Assembly (NCBI RefSeq): GCF_001457025.1
Contig: NZ_KQ758602.1
Span: 186,001-250,000 of the forward strand
DNA length: 64,000 bases
Direction of reading: 5' to 3'
DNA from: Pseudarthrobacter enclensis
Lineage (GTDB): Bacteria > Actinomycetota > Actinomycetes > Actinomycetales > Micrococcaceae
The notes under the pieces are model-generated. The model made no database searches, was not told the origin of the DNA, and saw only the letters and a program-made list of their open reading frames with translations. Shown piece by piece: positions 36,746 through 45,249 of this stretch. Numbering within the stretch: position 1 is the stretch's first letter; every line of letters begins with the position of its first letter. The position numbers were made by a program, and so were the translations under genes.

Positions 36746-39196
36746 TCAGCCGCCCAGCTTCCAGTTCCGGATCTCCTCCGGATCCTCGCCGTGGGTACGG
36801 GTGTGCTCGCGGGCGCGGTTCCGCCGGTCCTGCAGGTCCTGCCGCAGCAGCGAATGCTTTTCGGCCAGGCCGGGCACCCGGTCGATTGCGTCGATGGCCA
36901 GCGTGAAACGGTCGATGCCGTTGAGCATGGCCATGTCGAACGGCGTGGTGGTGGTCCCTTCCTCCTGGTAGCCATGCACGTGCAGGCCGTCCTGGTTGGT
37001 GCGCTTGTAGGCCAGGCGGTGGATCAGCGCGGCGTAGCCGTGGTAGGCGAAAATGATCGGTTTGTCCGCGGTGAAGATGCCGTCGAAGTCGCGCCCGGGC
37101 AGCCCGTGCGGGTGCTCGCTCTCATCCTGCAAACGCATCAGGTCCACCACGTTGACCACCCGGACCTTGAGTCCGGGTGCCCCCTGGCGGAGCAGTTCCG
37201 CCGCCGCCACCGTTTCCACCGTGGGCACGTCGCCGGCGCAGGCCAGGACGACGTCGGGCTCCTCACCGGGGACCTCGGACCCGGCGAACGTCCAGATTCC
37301 CAGGCCGCGGCGGCAGTGGTTGGCTGCGTCCGCGGGTCTCAGCCAGGTGGGCGAGGGCTGCTTGCCGCTGACCACCACGTTGACGCAGTCCGTGGAGGCC
37401 AGGCAGTGCTCCATGACGGAGAGCAGCGTGTTGGCATCCGGCGGCAGGTACACCCGGATGATCTCGGCCTTCTTGTTCACCGCGTGGTCGATGAAGCCGG
37501 GGTCCTGGTGGGAAAACCCGTTGTGGTCCTGCTGCCAGACGTGGGAGGACAGGATGTAGTTCAGGGACGCCACCGGCTGGCGCCACGGCAGCCGGCGGTG
37601 CACCTTCAGCCATTTGGCGTGCTGGTTGAACATGGAGTCGACAATGTGGATGAACGCCTCATAGCAGTTGAAGACACCGTGCCGGCCGGTGAGGAGGTAG
37701 CCTTCCAGCCAGCCTTGGCACAGGTGCTCGCTGAGGACCTCCATGACCCGCCCGGACCGCGCCAGGTGCTCGTCGGCGTCGTCGATCCGGTACTGCCACA
37801 CCTTGTCGGTGACCTCATAGACGGCCTGCAGCCGGTTGGACGCCGTCTCGTCGGGGCCGAAGAGCCGGAAGTTCTCCATGTTCCGGGCAATAACATCCCG
37901 CATCCACGCTCCCAGCGTGATCATGGGGCTGACCCGGTCCGTGCCGGCCGCCGGGACGTCAACCGCGTAATCCCGGTACGCGGGCAGGTCCAGCGCCCGC
38001 CGCAGCACGCCCCCGTTGGCGTGCGGGGTGGCGCTCATCCGGAAGTCACCGGCCGGCGCGGCTTCGGCGACGTCGGCGCGGAGCCGGCCGTCGCCGTCGA
38101 ACAGTTCCTCCGGGCGGTAGGACTGCAACCATTCCCCCAGCTGCGTGAGGTGTTCACCGTTGGTGCGGACCTCGGACAACGGCACCTGGTGCGCCCGCCA
38201 GGTCCCTTCAACCTGCAGGCCGTCGACGGTGCGCGGACCGGTCCAACCCTTGGGCGACCGCAGCACGATCACGGGCCAGCGGTGCCCGTCATGCTCCCCC
38301 GCGGTGTCGGCCTGGTTCCCGCGCCCGCCGCGGTGCTGGTCCTGGATGGTCCGGATGTCCGCCAGGCAGCGGTCCAGAACCGCGGCGAAGTCACGGTGCG
38401 CCTGATCGGTGCTGTCCGGGTCCGTGACCGTCACGAAATACGGCTCATGTCCGTAGCCGCGCAGCAACTGTTCCAGCTGGTCCTGGGGCATCCGTGCCAG
38501 GACGGTGGGGTTGGCGATCTTGTAGCCGTTCAGGTGCAGGATGGGCAGCACGGCGCCATCCACGGCGGGGTCCAGGAAGTTGTGCGAATGCCAGCTGGCG
38601 GCCAGCGGCCCGGTCTCTGCCTCACCGTCGCCAATGACGACGGCGGTCACCAGCTGGGGATTGTCCAGCACGGACCCGTAGGCGTGGGCCAGGGAGTACC
38701 CGAGTTCGCCGCCCTCGCTGATGGATCCCGGGCTTTCCGGCGCCGCATGGCTGGGAACCCCGCCGGGGTAGGAGAACTGGCGGAACAGTTCGGCCAGGCC
38801 GGCTTCGTCGTTGCCCACGTGGGCGTAGATCTCTGAGTACGTCCCCTCCAGCCAGGCGTTGGCGACGACGGCGGGGCCGCCATGCCCGGGGCCGGCCACG
38901 AAGAGCATCTCGAGGTTGTCGCGGCGGATGACGCGGTTCAGGTGCGCGTAGACGAAGTTCAGGCCGGGCGTGGTGCCCCAGTGGCCCAGCAGCCGGGACT
39001 TGGTGTGTTCCGGCTGCAGCGGTTCGCGCAGCAGCGGGTTGGAACGCAGGTAGATCTGTCCCACCGAGAGATAGTTCGCTGCACGCCACCAGCGGTCCAC
39101 GAGTTCCAGCGTGTCCCGGTCCGGGTCCGGGTGCGTGCTGTCCTCATGCGTGGCGTCTTTGACCCCGGTGTCTTGATTCCCAGTGCTGCCGGCCAT
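36746..39196 (-). CDS. xfp: Phosphoketolase (xylulose-5-P / fructose-6-P)
   Basis: A thiamine-diphosphate enzyme that splits xylulose 5-phosphate (and perhaps fructose 6-phosphate) to acetyl phosphate and a smaller sugar phosphate. The 816-residue protein has the N-terminal [24 protein letters not shown], the ThDP-binding [14 protein letters not shown] and the C-terminal [24 protein letters not shown] motifs; all core blocks of the family are seen in order. It starts at ATG 39196 with GAGG 6 nt before it. The gene is the only carbohydrate enzyme here, apart from pgm and dhaK. Confidence 0.96.
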   Translation of the reverse strand: MAGSTGNQDTGVKDATHEDSTHPDPDRDTLELVDRWWRAANYLSVGQIYLRSNPLLREPLQPEHTKSRLLGHWGTTPGLNFVYAHLNRVIRRDNLEMLFVAGPGHGGPAVVANAWLEGTYSEIYAHVGNDEAGLAELFRQFSYPGGVPSHAAPESPGSISEGGELGYSLAHAYGSVLDNPQLVTAVVIGDGEAETGPLAASWHSHNFLDPAVDGAVLPILHLNGYKIANPTVLARMPQDQLEQLLRGYGHEPYFVTVTDPDSTDQAHRDFAAVLDRCLADIRTIQDQHRGGRGNQADTAGEHDGHRWPVIVLRSPKGWTGPRTVDGLQVEGTWRAHQVPLSEVRTNGEHLTQLGEWLQSYRPEELFDGDGRLRADVAEAAPAGDFRMSATPHANGGVLRRALDLPAYRDYAVDVPAAGTDRVSPMITLGAWMRDVIARNMENFRLFGPDETASNRLQAVYEVTDKVWQYRIDDADEHLARSGRVMEVLSEHLCQGWLEGYLLTGRHGVFNCYEAFIHIVDSMFNQHAKWLKVHRRLPWRQPVASLNYILSSHVWQQDHNGFSHQDPGFIDHAVNKKAEIIRVYLPPDANTLLSVMEHCLASTDCVNVVVSGKQPSPTWLRPADAANHCRRGLGIWTFAGSEVPGEEPDVVLACAGDVPTVETVAAAELLRQGAPGLKVRVVNVVDLMRLQDESEHPHGLPGRDFDGIFTADKPIIFAYHGYAALIHRLAYKRTNQDGLHVHGYQEEGTTTTPFDMAMLNGIDRFTLAIDAIDRVPGLAEKHSLLRQDLQDRRNRAREHTRTHGEDPEEIRNWKLGG

Positions 39197-39723
39197 AACC
39201 ATCCTCACGATCGGGTGCGCCGCCTGGGCGCCGTGCTTCCATCGCAACATCCTGCGGGCGCCGGCACAACCACTATTCGGCTTTCACATGGGCAGACGTA
39301 CCCGTCGAGCCGTCCAGGTATGCGCCCCCGGCCAGGTGCCGGCGTCGCCACCTGGCTGGCGGCGCCGTGGCTGTACGGGTTCTGCTGCGCCGGAGGCCGT
39401 TCGCTTGGGTCCCTGGCCAGTGAAACGGAGGTTGTCCGGATCAGCACGGGCGGGGAACCTGGTTTCTGGCGGGCCGGCTGGGTCATGTTCGCCCGGACCG
39501 TACTGTTCACGGTCCTGGTCCTGGTGCTGCTGCTGGGCGTGGCGGAAGGTTCCGCGCCGTCCGGCGCCGAACCCAAGGGCCGCCACCTCACCATCGACCG
39601 GAGGTTCCCCCGGCTTCCGGCCGGGGCTCCCGCGATCCCGCCGTATGACCGGCCTGCGGACGTTTGACCAGCCGTAATACTGCCCCTCGCGCTTTTCCTA
39701 CTTACGGGTAGTGTGTACCCAGA
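39197..39723. other. Divergent intergenic region between phosphoketolase and SatD-like genes
   Basis: About 525 bp with one weakly supported small ORF (39485-39667). An inverted repeat GGGTA-N5-TACCC (39706-39720) lies directly before the SatD-like start and may be an operator. Confidence 0.5.
39485..39667 (+). CDS. Possible 60-residue secreted or membrane peptide
   Basis: Opens MFARTVLFTVLVLVLLLGVA, a good hydrophobic N-terminal signal or anchor, then AEGSAPSGAEPKGRHL and a Pro-rich end. Ribosome site is weak. The frame is open far upstream into the phosphoketolase gene antisense, so chance cannot be excluded. Listed with low confidence. Confidence 0.3.
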   Translation: MFARTVLFTVLVLVLLLGVAEGSAPSGAEPKGRHLTIDRRFPRLPAGAPAIPPYDRPADV

Positions 39724-40323
39724 ATGTTCACGCTGACCATCAACCAAAGGGACAGCCGGCGCGACGGCGACCGGGTGCCGCAGCTGCTGAAGGAGCTGCG
39801 GCATATCCCCGCGCGCCTGGACTTCGACCGCTCCTACGAAGACGAAGTCCAGGGCATCGTTGAATGCCCGGAACAGGCCGTGGACGCGGCGTTGATCGCA
39901 CTGCGCAGCGGGTACTGGTACGTCGGCATCGGGGTGGGGCCGGTCAACGAGCCCCTGCCCAACCAGATCAAGGACGCCTCGGGGCACGGGCTGGTGTATG
40001 CCCGCCGGGCGGTGGACAGGCTGCGCAACGGCAAGGACCGGGTTCCCGTTGCCGTGGAGGGCCCCCTTGCGGACATTGCCCATGACGCCGAAGCGGTGCT
40101 CCGGCTGTTGGGCCACATTGTGCGCGACCGGTCGGGCGCCGAGTGGCGGGTGCTGGACCTGTTGACGCCGGGAGTGCGGGGCCAGCAAAAGGCCGTGGCG
40201 CAGGAACTGGGCATCACCACGCAGGCCGTCAGCAAGGCCGTGGCCAGGGCCCAATGGAACGAGGAGCACGCCGCCCGTCCCGCGGCGGCCCGACTGCTGC
40301 GGCTGATCCTCGAGGTGCGGTAG
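39724..40323 (+). CDS. SatD-like HTH protein
   Basis: A 199-residue protein that starts MFTLTINQRDSRRDGDRVP, resembling the SatD family, and has a C-terminal helix-turn-helix (QQKAVAQELGITTQAVSKAVARA, residues 155-177). The middle region with GSGVPLPNQ-like VGIGVGPVNEPLPNQIKDA suggests an N-terminal ligand or nucleic-acid domain. The HTH implies DNA binding. The ATG follows a GGGTA/TACCC repeat without a clear ribosome site. It is probably a stand-alone regulator; target unknown. Confidence 0.7.
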   Translation: MFTLTINQRDSRRDGDRVPQLLKELRHIPARLDFDRSYEDEVQGIVECPEQAVDAALIALRSGYWYVGIGVGPVNEPLPNQIKDASGHGLVYARRAVDRLRNGKDRVPVAVEGPLADIAHDAEAVLRLLGHIVRDRSGAEWRVLDLLTPGVRGQQKAVAQELGITTQAVSKAVARAQWNEEHAARPAAARLLRLILEVR

Positions 40324-40377
40324 CGGCGCTACTGCACGGTAGGGGCCCGCGTCTTAGTGGTGGTGTGCGCCGCGGCG

Positions 40378-40962
40378 TTACTGCGCGGTGGCAGCCAGTA
40401 CCGGCTCGCCGTTGAAGTACTCCAGCTTCCAGCCGTCAACGGCGTGGTGGTGTGCAAGGTTGAGGGCGGCGTTATTCACGCTGGTGAGCGTTTCGCCGAT
40501 CGCCCGGCTCAGGCTGACCCGGAGCAGCGTGCCGTGCGTGACCACCAGGAGCCGCTGTCCGCGGAATTCCTCGGCCAGCGCCTCCAGCGCGGCCAGGCCG
40601 CGGTCCGCCGCTTCGTCCTCGCTCTCGGCACCCCTGAAGCCGCCAGGGATCCGCAGCGCGTCCAGCTCGGGACCCGCCTGCATGCCTTCGGCCGGCCCGA
40701 AGCTGCGCTCGGTCAGCTCAGGCACGCGGCGCGAAACCGCAAGGCCCAGCCCTTCGGCGATCAGGTCAGCGGTTTCCGCGGCCCGGCTCAGCGGCGAGGA
40801 AACGATTGCATCCCATTCATAGGGCGCGAGGACGGCGACGGCGTCACGCGCCTGGCCACGGCCGACGTCGTTCAGCGGGATGTCGGTGGATCCCTGCAGC
40901 CGACGCTCGGCGTTCCAGTCGGTCTGGCCATGGCGGACGAGGGCGAACGTCGTGAGGGTCAT
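40378..40962 (-). CDS. Histidine phosphatase (phosphoglycerate-mutase superfamily)
   Basis: A 194-residue phosphohistidine enzyme. The catalytic motif is FALVRHGQTDWNAERRLQG (residues 6-24), with a second histidine in VVTHGTLLRVSL (about 148) and ERSFGPAEG for the proton donor. No signal peptide. It could be a broad phosphatase such as PhoE- or GpmB-like proteins; true phosphoglycerate mutase activity is unlikely at this size. It stands downstream of a small membrane gene on the same strand. Confidence 0.92.
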   Translation of the reverse strand: MTLTTFALVRHGQTDWNAERRLQGSTDIPLNDVGRGQARDAVAVLAPYEWDAIVSSPLSRAAETADLIAEGLGLAVSRRVPELTERSFGPAEGMQAGPELDALRIPGGFRGAESEDEAADRGLAALEALAEEFRGQRLLVVTHGTLLRVSLSRAIGETLTSVNNAALNLAHHHAVDGWKLEYFNGEPVLAATAQ

Positions 40963-41054
40963 GGCTTCTATTCTGCCCTGAATACGGGACGGGCCCTGAC
41001 CGGAGCTGCGCGGCAACAGCAGGTACGACTGCGGGGCTGCTTCCGGCATGCCCG

Positions 41055-41441
41055 TCAGCCCAGTGCAATCACCAGGTAGAGGACGGCCAGCAGCAGCGCC
41101 ACAGGGGACATGGCGAACCGTTCCGGTTTGCTGCGGGAGATGGCGTTCATGGCCACGCCCAGCGTGAAATAGCCGGCGAGGACCCACACGGCCACGGCCG
41201 TGAAGGCCGTACCTCCCAGGGGCGCCACCAGGCCCGCCTTGCCCAGCGCCACGTACCCGAAGGCGGCGTAGAGGACGACGGACACGGCGCTGCCGATGCG
41301 GAGCTTGCGGGGCAGGACACGGTGCTGGCCGCCCCAGGCCAGCCTCCCCCACGGCGCACCGGCCAGGAGCGCCACCTGGAAGACGGCCAGGGCACCGAGG
41401 ATAACGCATGCGGCCAGGGCCGCGGACTGGACCGGGGCCAC
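41055..41441 (-). CDS. Small four-TM membrane protein
   Basis: A 128-residue integral membrane protein, family not recognised. It has four hydrophobic segments (LAACVILGALAVFQVALLAG, SAVSVVLYAAFGYVALG, AFTAVAVWVLAGYFTLGVAM, MSPVALLLAVLYLVIALG) and the polar GQHRVLPRKLRIG loop. The start is GTG 41441, with AGGAGG 8 nt before it and 12 nt after the HAD hydrolase stop, so they are co-expressed. Confidence 0.8.
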   Translation of the reverse strand: MAPVQSAALAACVILGALAVFQVALLAGAPWGRLAWGGQHRVLPRKLRIGSAVSVVLYAAFGYVALGKAGLVAPLGGTAFTAVAVWVLAGYFTLGVAMNAISRSKPERFAMSPVALLLAVLYLVIALG

Positions 41442-41453
41442 CCTGAGGTCCTC

Positions 41454-42323
41454 CTAGAGGAGACTGCGCAGCACGTGGGCCGCGCCGTCGTCGTACACGG
41501 ACTTGGTGACCTCGTCCGCGACGGCGATGACTTCCTCGGGCGCCTGGCCCATGGCCACGCCCCGGCCGGCCCAGCCGAGCATTTCGATGTCGTTCCGGCC
41601 GTCGCCCACGGCGACCGTACGGGTGGGGTCGATGCCCAGCTGGAGGCGCAGGTCCTCCAGCGCGCTGGCCTTCGTTACTCCAGCCGCGGCGATGTCCAGC
41701 CACGCAGTCCAACCCACCGAGTAGGTCACCCCGGCGAGGCCGATGTGCTCGATGGCCTCGTTGAACTCCTCCGGCGTGTTCTCGGTGCTGAAGACCACCA
41801 CTCGCACCGCCATGGCGTCGAGCATGGTCTGGAAGTCCACGCCGATGGCCTCCACACCGAAGCTGGCGTCCTGGAAGCGTTCGGTGGAGAGGAAATTGCC
41901 GTCGGCGTCTTCCAGTGCGTACTTCGCGGACGGGAGCCGCTCGCGGAGGGCACGGAGGGCGGGGGCGGGGTCGAAGGTGGCCTTGTGGATGACCTCGTAA
42001 CCGCCGTCGAGTTCGGGGTGCAGCCGCAGGGTCACGCCGCCGTTGCAGCACACCGCATAGCCGCGCTCCACACCGATCTTCTCGATGATCGGCAGGGTGG
42101 CGTTGAGGGAACGGCCGGTGGCGATCATGACCTCATGGCCGGCTTCCACCACGGCCTGGGCCGATTCCCGGACTGCCGGGGACATGTGCCCGTCGTGGTC
42201 CACCAGCGTGCCGTCCACGTCCAGGGCCACCATCAGCCGGTGTCTGTTGAGTTCTGTGTTGTTGGTTTCGGTCTCTCGCCGGTCATCGTTGCCGGCGACT
42301 GAGGATTCAGTCAGCGTTGTCAT
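41454..42323 (-). CDS. HAD-superfamily hydrolase (Cof-type)
   Basis: A 289-residue phosphatase. HAD motif I is LMVALDVDGTLVDHDG (about residues 30-44), motif II includes VMIATGRSLNA, motif III is a lysine in KASALEDLRLQLG, and motif IV is AVGDGRNDIEMLGWAGRG. The C2 cap is typical of Cof proteins that act on sugar phosphates. The chosen start is ATG 42323; in-frame starts further upstream lack family content. A four-TM protein gene follows after 12 nt. Confidence 0.93.
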   Translation of the reverse strand: MTTLTESSVAGNDDRRETETNNTELNRHRLMVALDVDGTLVDHDGHMSPAVRESAQAVVEAGHEVMIATGRSLNATLPIIEKIGVERGYAVCCNGGVTLRLHPELDGGYEVIHKATFDPAPALRALRERLPSAKYALEDADGNFLSTERFQDASFGVEAIGVDFQTMLDAMAVRVVVFSTENTPEEFNEAIEHIGLAGVTYSVGWTAWLDIAAAGVTKASALEDLRLQLGIDPTRTVAVGDGRNDIEMLGWAGRGVAMGQAPEEVIAVADEVTKSVYDDGAAHVLRSLL

Positions 42324-42474
42324 TGTTCCAGTGAAACAGACACCCCCAAACGCCGCTAGGACGCGCGCCACAGGTTTGTTGAACAGCCGGTTAATACTCA
42401 CAGGTTCTCCACGCTGTGGGTGTTTACCCGGGCCGGCCATCCCGGGCTTGTTGGTTGATGGCCGCCGTGAAGGT

Positions 42475-42521
42475 CCTGATCAGCGAACAAGCTTCTGAAG
42501 GGCGCCTGTTCGCTGATCAGG
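42475..42521. repeat. GCGAACA hairpin element, copy 1
   Basis: CCTGATCAGCGAACA (42475-42489) and its exact complement (42507-42521) form a 15-bp stem with a 17-nt loop. The right arm overlaps the stop codon region of the minus-strand gene that ends at 42517. Its sequence around GCGAACAAGC is shared with the elements at 44007 and 45171. Confidence 0.75.
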
Positions 42522-43002
42522 TGCTGCCGAAACCCGGAGATGGCCGGATCACGGCGGCCGTCCCGGAGGGCCTGACGGCGGACAGGCGGGGAACCGGGGC
42601 CGCTCCCGTGGCAACCCTCAGCCGGTAGTGGAACACCATCCCATCGGCGGTCTCCTGGCTGCCGGTAAGCCCCGCGACAGTGAGCGGCGGTTCCGCTATG
42701 GCTTCTGCCCAGGCGTGCGCCTCATCCCAGAACACATCACGCGGCCAGGCGTGATGGCCGCGCACCATGGTCACTGAGAGCGTCAGACGTGGTGGACCGT
42801 ACCCGCCGCAGGTACCAAAGGCGACGATGTCGACCGACGACCCTTCGGTCAGCACTGAGGCGTGGCGGGGCATGGTTGTCACTGCGCTTTCCAACCCGCC
42901 GGCGTAAACATCAGGTTCAGCCAGGGTACTGAGCCGGGCCCGGAACGCGGCCAGGCCGTCTCCGCAGAGGAGGTTGATCCTGTGGGTAAGGGTGGTGGCC
43001 AC
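42517..43002 (-). CDS. Hypothetical protein, 161 residues
   Basis: No family recognised. The protein reads as globular (HRINLLCGDGLAAFRARLSTLAEPDVYAG..., then SVTMVRGHHAWPRDVFWDEAHAWAEA), without membrane segments or a signal. GTG 43002 has AGGAG 5 nt before it, good evidence for translation. The last codons run into the hairpin element at 42475-42521, so the C-terminus SPGFGST may have been altered by it. Alone on its strand between HAD and GNAT genes. Confidence 0.6.
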   Translation of the reverse strand: MATTLTHRINLLCGDGLAAFRARLSTLAEPDVYAGGLESAVTTMPRHASVLTEGSSVDIVAFGTCGGYGPPRLTLSVTMVRGHHAWPRDVFWDEAHAWAEAIAEPPLTVAGLTGSQETADGMVFHYRLRVATGAAPVPRLSAVRPSGTAAVIRPSPGFGST

Positions 43003-43365
43003 ATTCGCTCCTGTGGATTAGTGCCGGCCGGGGCATTCGGCCCCCGGGTGGAGCTCAGTGCATCCAGCGCTTGAAGTCCCGTTTCTGGTTGGGCCTGCGC
43101 TTGTCTCCGTGCCACCACACAACCATCGGGAATCGGGCACCACAACACCGCCCGCAATGCGCCGTCGCGCGAAGCAAAAAATGTCCCCGTGTTGCCTTGA
43201 GTGACTGCCCGCGACGCCCTGTTTCCCGCTGATGGGAGGCGGCGCTGCCCACCGATAGCCTGTCGGTTCAAGGACCGATCCAGCGCCGGTCATAAACACC
43301 GAATGGACGCGCCGTTTGAAGACGGTAACGAGGCAGGCCGAACCTACGGCGGAAGGGCAGGAACG
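43003..43365. other. Intergenic stretch between divergent genes
   Basis: About 360 bp between the hypothetical minus-strand gene and the GNAT gene. No ORF with a ribosome site was found. It should hold two divergent promoters; an AAAAAA-containing patch near 43175-43185 is the only AT-rich stretch. Confidence 0.5.
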
Positions 43366-43902
43366 ATGACAGTCCCCACACAGGCGTTGGAGACCGCCAT
43401 AGTCCGCAGAGCCCGGGAATCCGAATATGAGGCCGTTGGTGAGCTGACCTTCCGTGGTTTCGGGCACCACCTTGCCGGAGCCCGGCAACCCGACGCCGAG
43501 CGGCTGAACCTGCTGGTGAATGCCCGGGCCAGGGCGGCGGCAGGCGAGCTGCTGGTAGCCGAGGACACCACCACCGGCGAATTGTTGGGCACGGTAACGG
43601 TCCTGCCCCACGGCTCCTCCCTCGCCCGGCAGGCGGAACCGCGTGAAGTGGAGGTGCGGCTGCTGGCCGTCCTGCCAGAAGCGCGGCGCCGGGGACTCGG
43701 GTGGCTGCTGTTGGACCGGGCGTCGGAGCTCGCCGTGGCACAGGGTGCAGAGCGCATTGTCCTCGACACCGGCGTGGACAACCATGGCTCCCAAAACCTG
43801 TACGAACGGTACGGCTACGTACGCCGCCCCGACCGCGAGAAGCCCCGCCCCGCACCCAAGGTCCAGCTCGCCGTCTTTACCCTGGACCTCGCCAGCAGCT
43901 AA
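43366..43902 (+). CDS. GNAT-family N-acetyltransferase
   Basis: A 178-residue acetyl-CoA-dependent acetyltransferase. The acetyl-CoA loop is VRLLAVLPEARRRGLGWLLL (about residues 93-113), followed by RIVLDTGVDNHGSQNLYERYGYV, typical of the GNAT fold. The start is ATG 43366 with AGGAACG; the further upstream frame is not protein-like. Acceptor amine unknown. It stands alone on the plus strand. Confidence 0.88.
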   Translation: MTVPTQALETAIVRRARESEYEAVGELTFRGFGHHLAGARQPDAERLNLLVNARARAAAGELLVAEDTTTGELLGTVTVLPHGSSLARQAEPREVEVRLLAVLPEARRRGLGWLLLDRASELAVAQGAERIVLDTGVDNHGSQNLYERYGYVRRPDREKPRPAPKVQLAVFTLDLASS

Positions 43903-44006
43903 CCGCTCCCGGCTCCGGCCGCCGCGCCACACCACGGGCCGTCCATCCAACCCGCGCGCCGTGCATCCAACCCACGCTCTGTCGGTCGGGCCCATTCCCC
44001 TGCTGC

Positions 44007-44050
44007 TTCGCAGAACCGAGGCTTCACGGTTCTGATCCGCGAACAAGCCC
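44007..44050. repeat. GCGAACA hairpin element, copy 2
   Basis: TTCGC-AGAACCG (44007-44018) pairs with CGGTTCTGATCCGCGAA (44027-44043), with a 5-nt bulge (GATCC) on the second arm. Its reverse complement shares 23 of 24 positions with the element at 45171. It includes the stop codon and last codons (LVRGSEP) of the minus-strand gene ending at 44024. Confidence 0.7.
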
Positions 44051-45079
44051 CTGATCAGCGGCCGCCGGCATGCCCACGACCGGCCGGAGACCAGCAGCCA
44101 GGAGCTTGTGGCGCAACCTGGCCGGGTCTGTCAGCTCAGCCCATCGCCAGCGGACGAAACCATGGCCGAGGGCGCGGATCCGGTCCTCGCGCAGCTTCTC
44201 CCGGTAGACAGCCTCCTCCGCAGTGATTCCGTCCCGCCGCGCCGCCTCAACGTACTTGGCCTTCCCGTCGAATTCCCCCACCACTCCCTGCCGCGGCCAC
44301 CAGAAATCGCTTCGGCCAATAAAGCCTGCCCGGTCGCTGAACACGTGCTGCAGTTCAGGCTGCTCAAAGCCCAGGATCCCGAGGACGGCCCTGCTGTAGG
44401 ACTCGCCTACCGATTCGGGCAGCGGACTGGCAAGGGCAGCCACCCGTTCGGCACGCCGCCGCCCGGCAGCGGAGGGCAGCGCCGCGATTCCGGTGCGAAG
44501 GCCCGGCACGGACAGGAGCGTGCCACCTGTCTCCAGCACACCGTCCACGGCGAACCTGCGGGCGGCCCCATCAGCAACCACCAGCGCCTGCGGCAGTTCC
44601 CCGGAGCCCAAGACGTCCACGGTGGTCTCAACGAGCCCCGTGGACAGGTATTCGCCATTGCGGACGGGGTCAACACCTGCCCGCAGCCGGTACCGCAGCG
44701 GGTAGGAACGGGTCCGCCGGACTTCCTCCGCCGCGCCGCTTTGGCCCAAGACCAGGAGCGTGGATGTCCGGGTTCCGCTGCGCCCCGGAAGTGTGGTGGC
44801 CAGCTCAACGCAGGGCGGCGTGCCGAGAGTCGGCAATCCACCGGCCACGGCTGCCGTTTGCCCGCAGAACACTGCGCCCTTCACTGACCGGGAAACCGCC
44901 GTCGTCGTCCACGCGAAGCGCTCGGAAGGACGCGCCCGCAGCCAGTCTTCCGTGGCCACGTAGAAGCCGCGGCGTATCCGGACCAGCAGTCCGGCTCTGA
45001 AGGATCGGTGCAGGGCGTCCGTGGTGCCACCGCCGCGCAGGATGGCGGCGGTATCGATCAGTCCGGGCGGGATCTCCAT
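44024..45079 (-). CDS. AbiEi-like N-terminal domain / PD-(D/E)XK-type protein
   Basis: A 351-residue protein of a type often annotated as type IV toxin-antitoxin AbiEi antitoxin-domain protein in actinobacteria. The N-terminus (DALHRSFRAGLLVRIRRGFYVA, residues 22-44) is a winged-helix start, and the C-terminus has SDFWWPRQGVVGEFDGKAKY and REDRIRALGHGFVRWRWAEL, like Vsr/DUF559 endonucleases (D, E and K present). There is no AbiEii-type toxin gene beside it, so it is a solo. Start is ATG 45079 (GTG 45085 is the alternative). The last residues derive from the hairpin element. Confidence 0.75.
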   Translation of the reverse strand: MEIPPGLIDTAAILRGGGTTDALHRSFRAGLLVRIRRGFYVATEDWLRARPSERFAWTTTAVSRSVKGAVFCGQTAAVAGGLPTLGTPPCVELATTLPGRSGTRTSTLLVLGQSGAAEEVRRTRSYPLRYRLRAGVDPVRNGEYLSTGLVETTVDVLGSGELPQALVVADGAARRFAVDGVLETGGTLLSVPGLRTGIAALPSAAGRRRAERVAALASPLPESVGESYSRAVLGILGFEQPELQHVFSDRAGFIGRSDFWWPRQGVVGEFDGKAKYVEAARRDGITAEEAVYREKLREDRIRALGHGFVRWRWAELTDPARLRHKLLAAGLRPVVGMPAAADQGLVRGSEP

Positions 45080-45170
45080 CCCCACAGCATGCAGGCCGAA
45101 CGGCCTGCGCGGCAGGGAGCGGAACCCCTATGTGGACAGCCGCCGGATTGCCACCCGGGAGTCCTAAGCC

Positions 45171-45211
45171 TGTTCGCGGGTCAGAACCGTGAAGGTTCGG
45201 ATCCGCGAACA
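45171..45211. repeat. GCGAACA hairpin element, copy 3
   Basis: TGTTCGCGGGTCAGAACC (45171-45188) pairs with 45194-45211 with 2 mismatches in 18 bp and a 5-nt GTGAA loop. It is 39 bp downstream of the serS stop on the minus strand. It also shares the ...CAGGAAAGGCGCC tail with copy 1. Confidence 0.75.
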
Positions 45212-45249
45212 AGCCCAGGAAAGGCGCCCGGTAAACGACCCGGGGAAAC

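Noticed and set aside
36533..38836. A 767-codon plus-strand open frame opposite phosphoketolase
   Set aside because: Pure shadow of the xfp coding sequence with no motif or start signal.
39183..39677. 164-codon plus-strand frame in the xfp upstream region
   Set aside because: Ser/Arg/Pro/Cys-rich with no hydrophobic or domain pattern; a shadow of neighbouring frames.
40378..42051. One continuous 557-codon frame joining the phosphatase with upstream sequence
   Set aside because: The upstream part is an out-of-frame reading of the membrane and HAD genes; the real phosphatase starts at 40962.
43055..43252. 65-codon minus-strand frame with a basic, Trp-rich end
   Set aside because: No ribosome site, no recognisable family and an uncertain start; most likely chance.
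45194..45211. GGTTCGGATCCGCGAACA resembling a tRNA T-arm
   Set aside because: No acceptor, D or anticodon arms can be drawn around it; it is one arm of the hairpin element.
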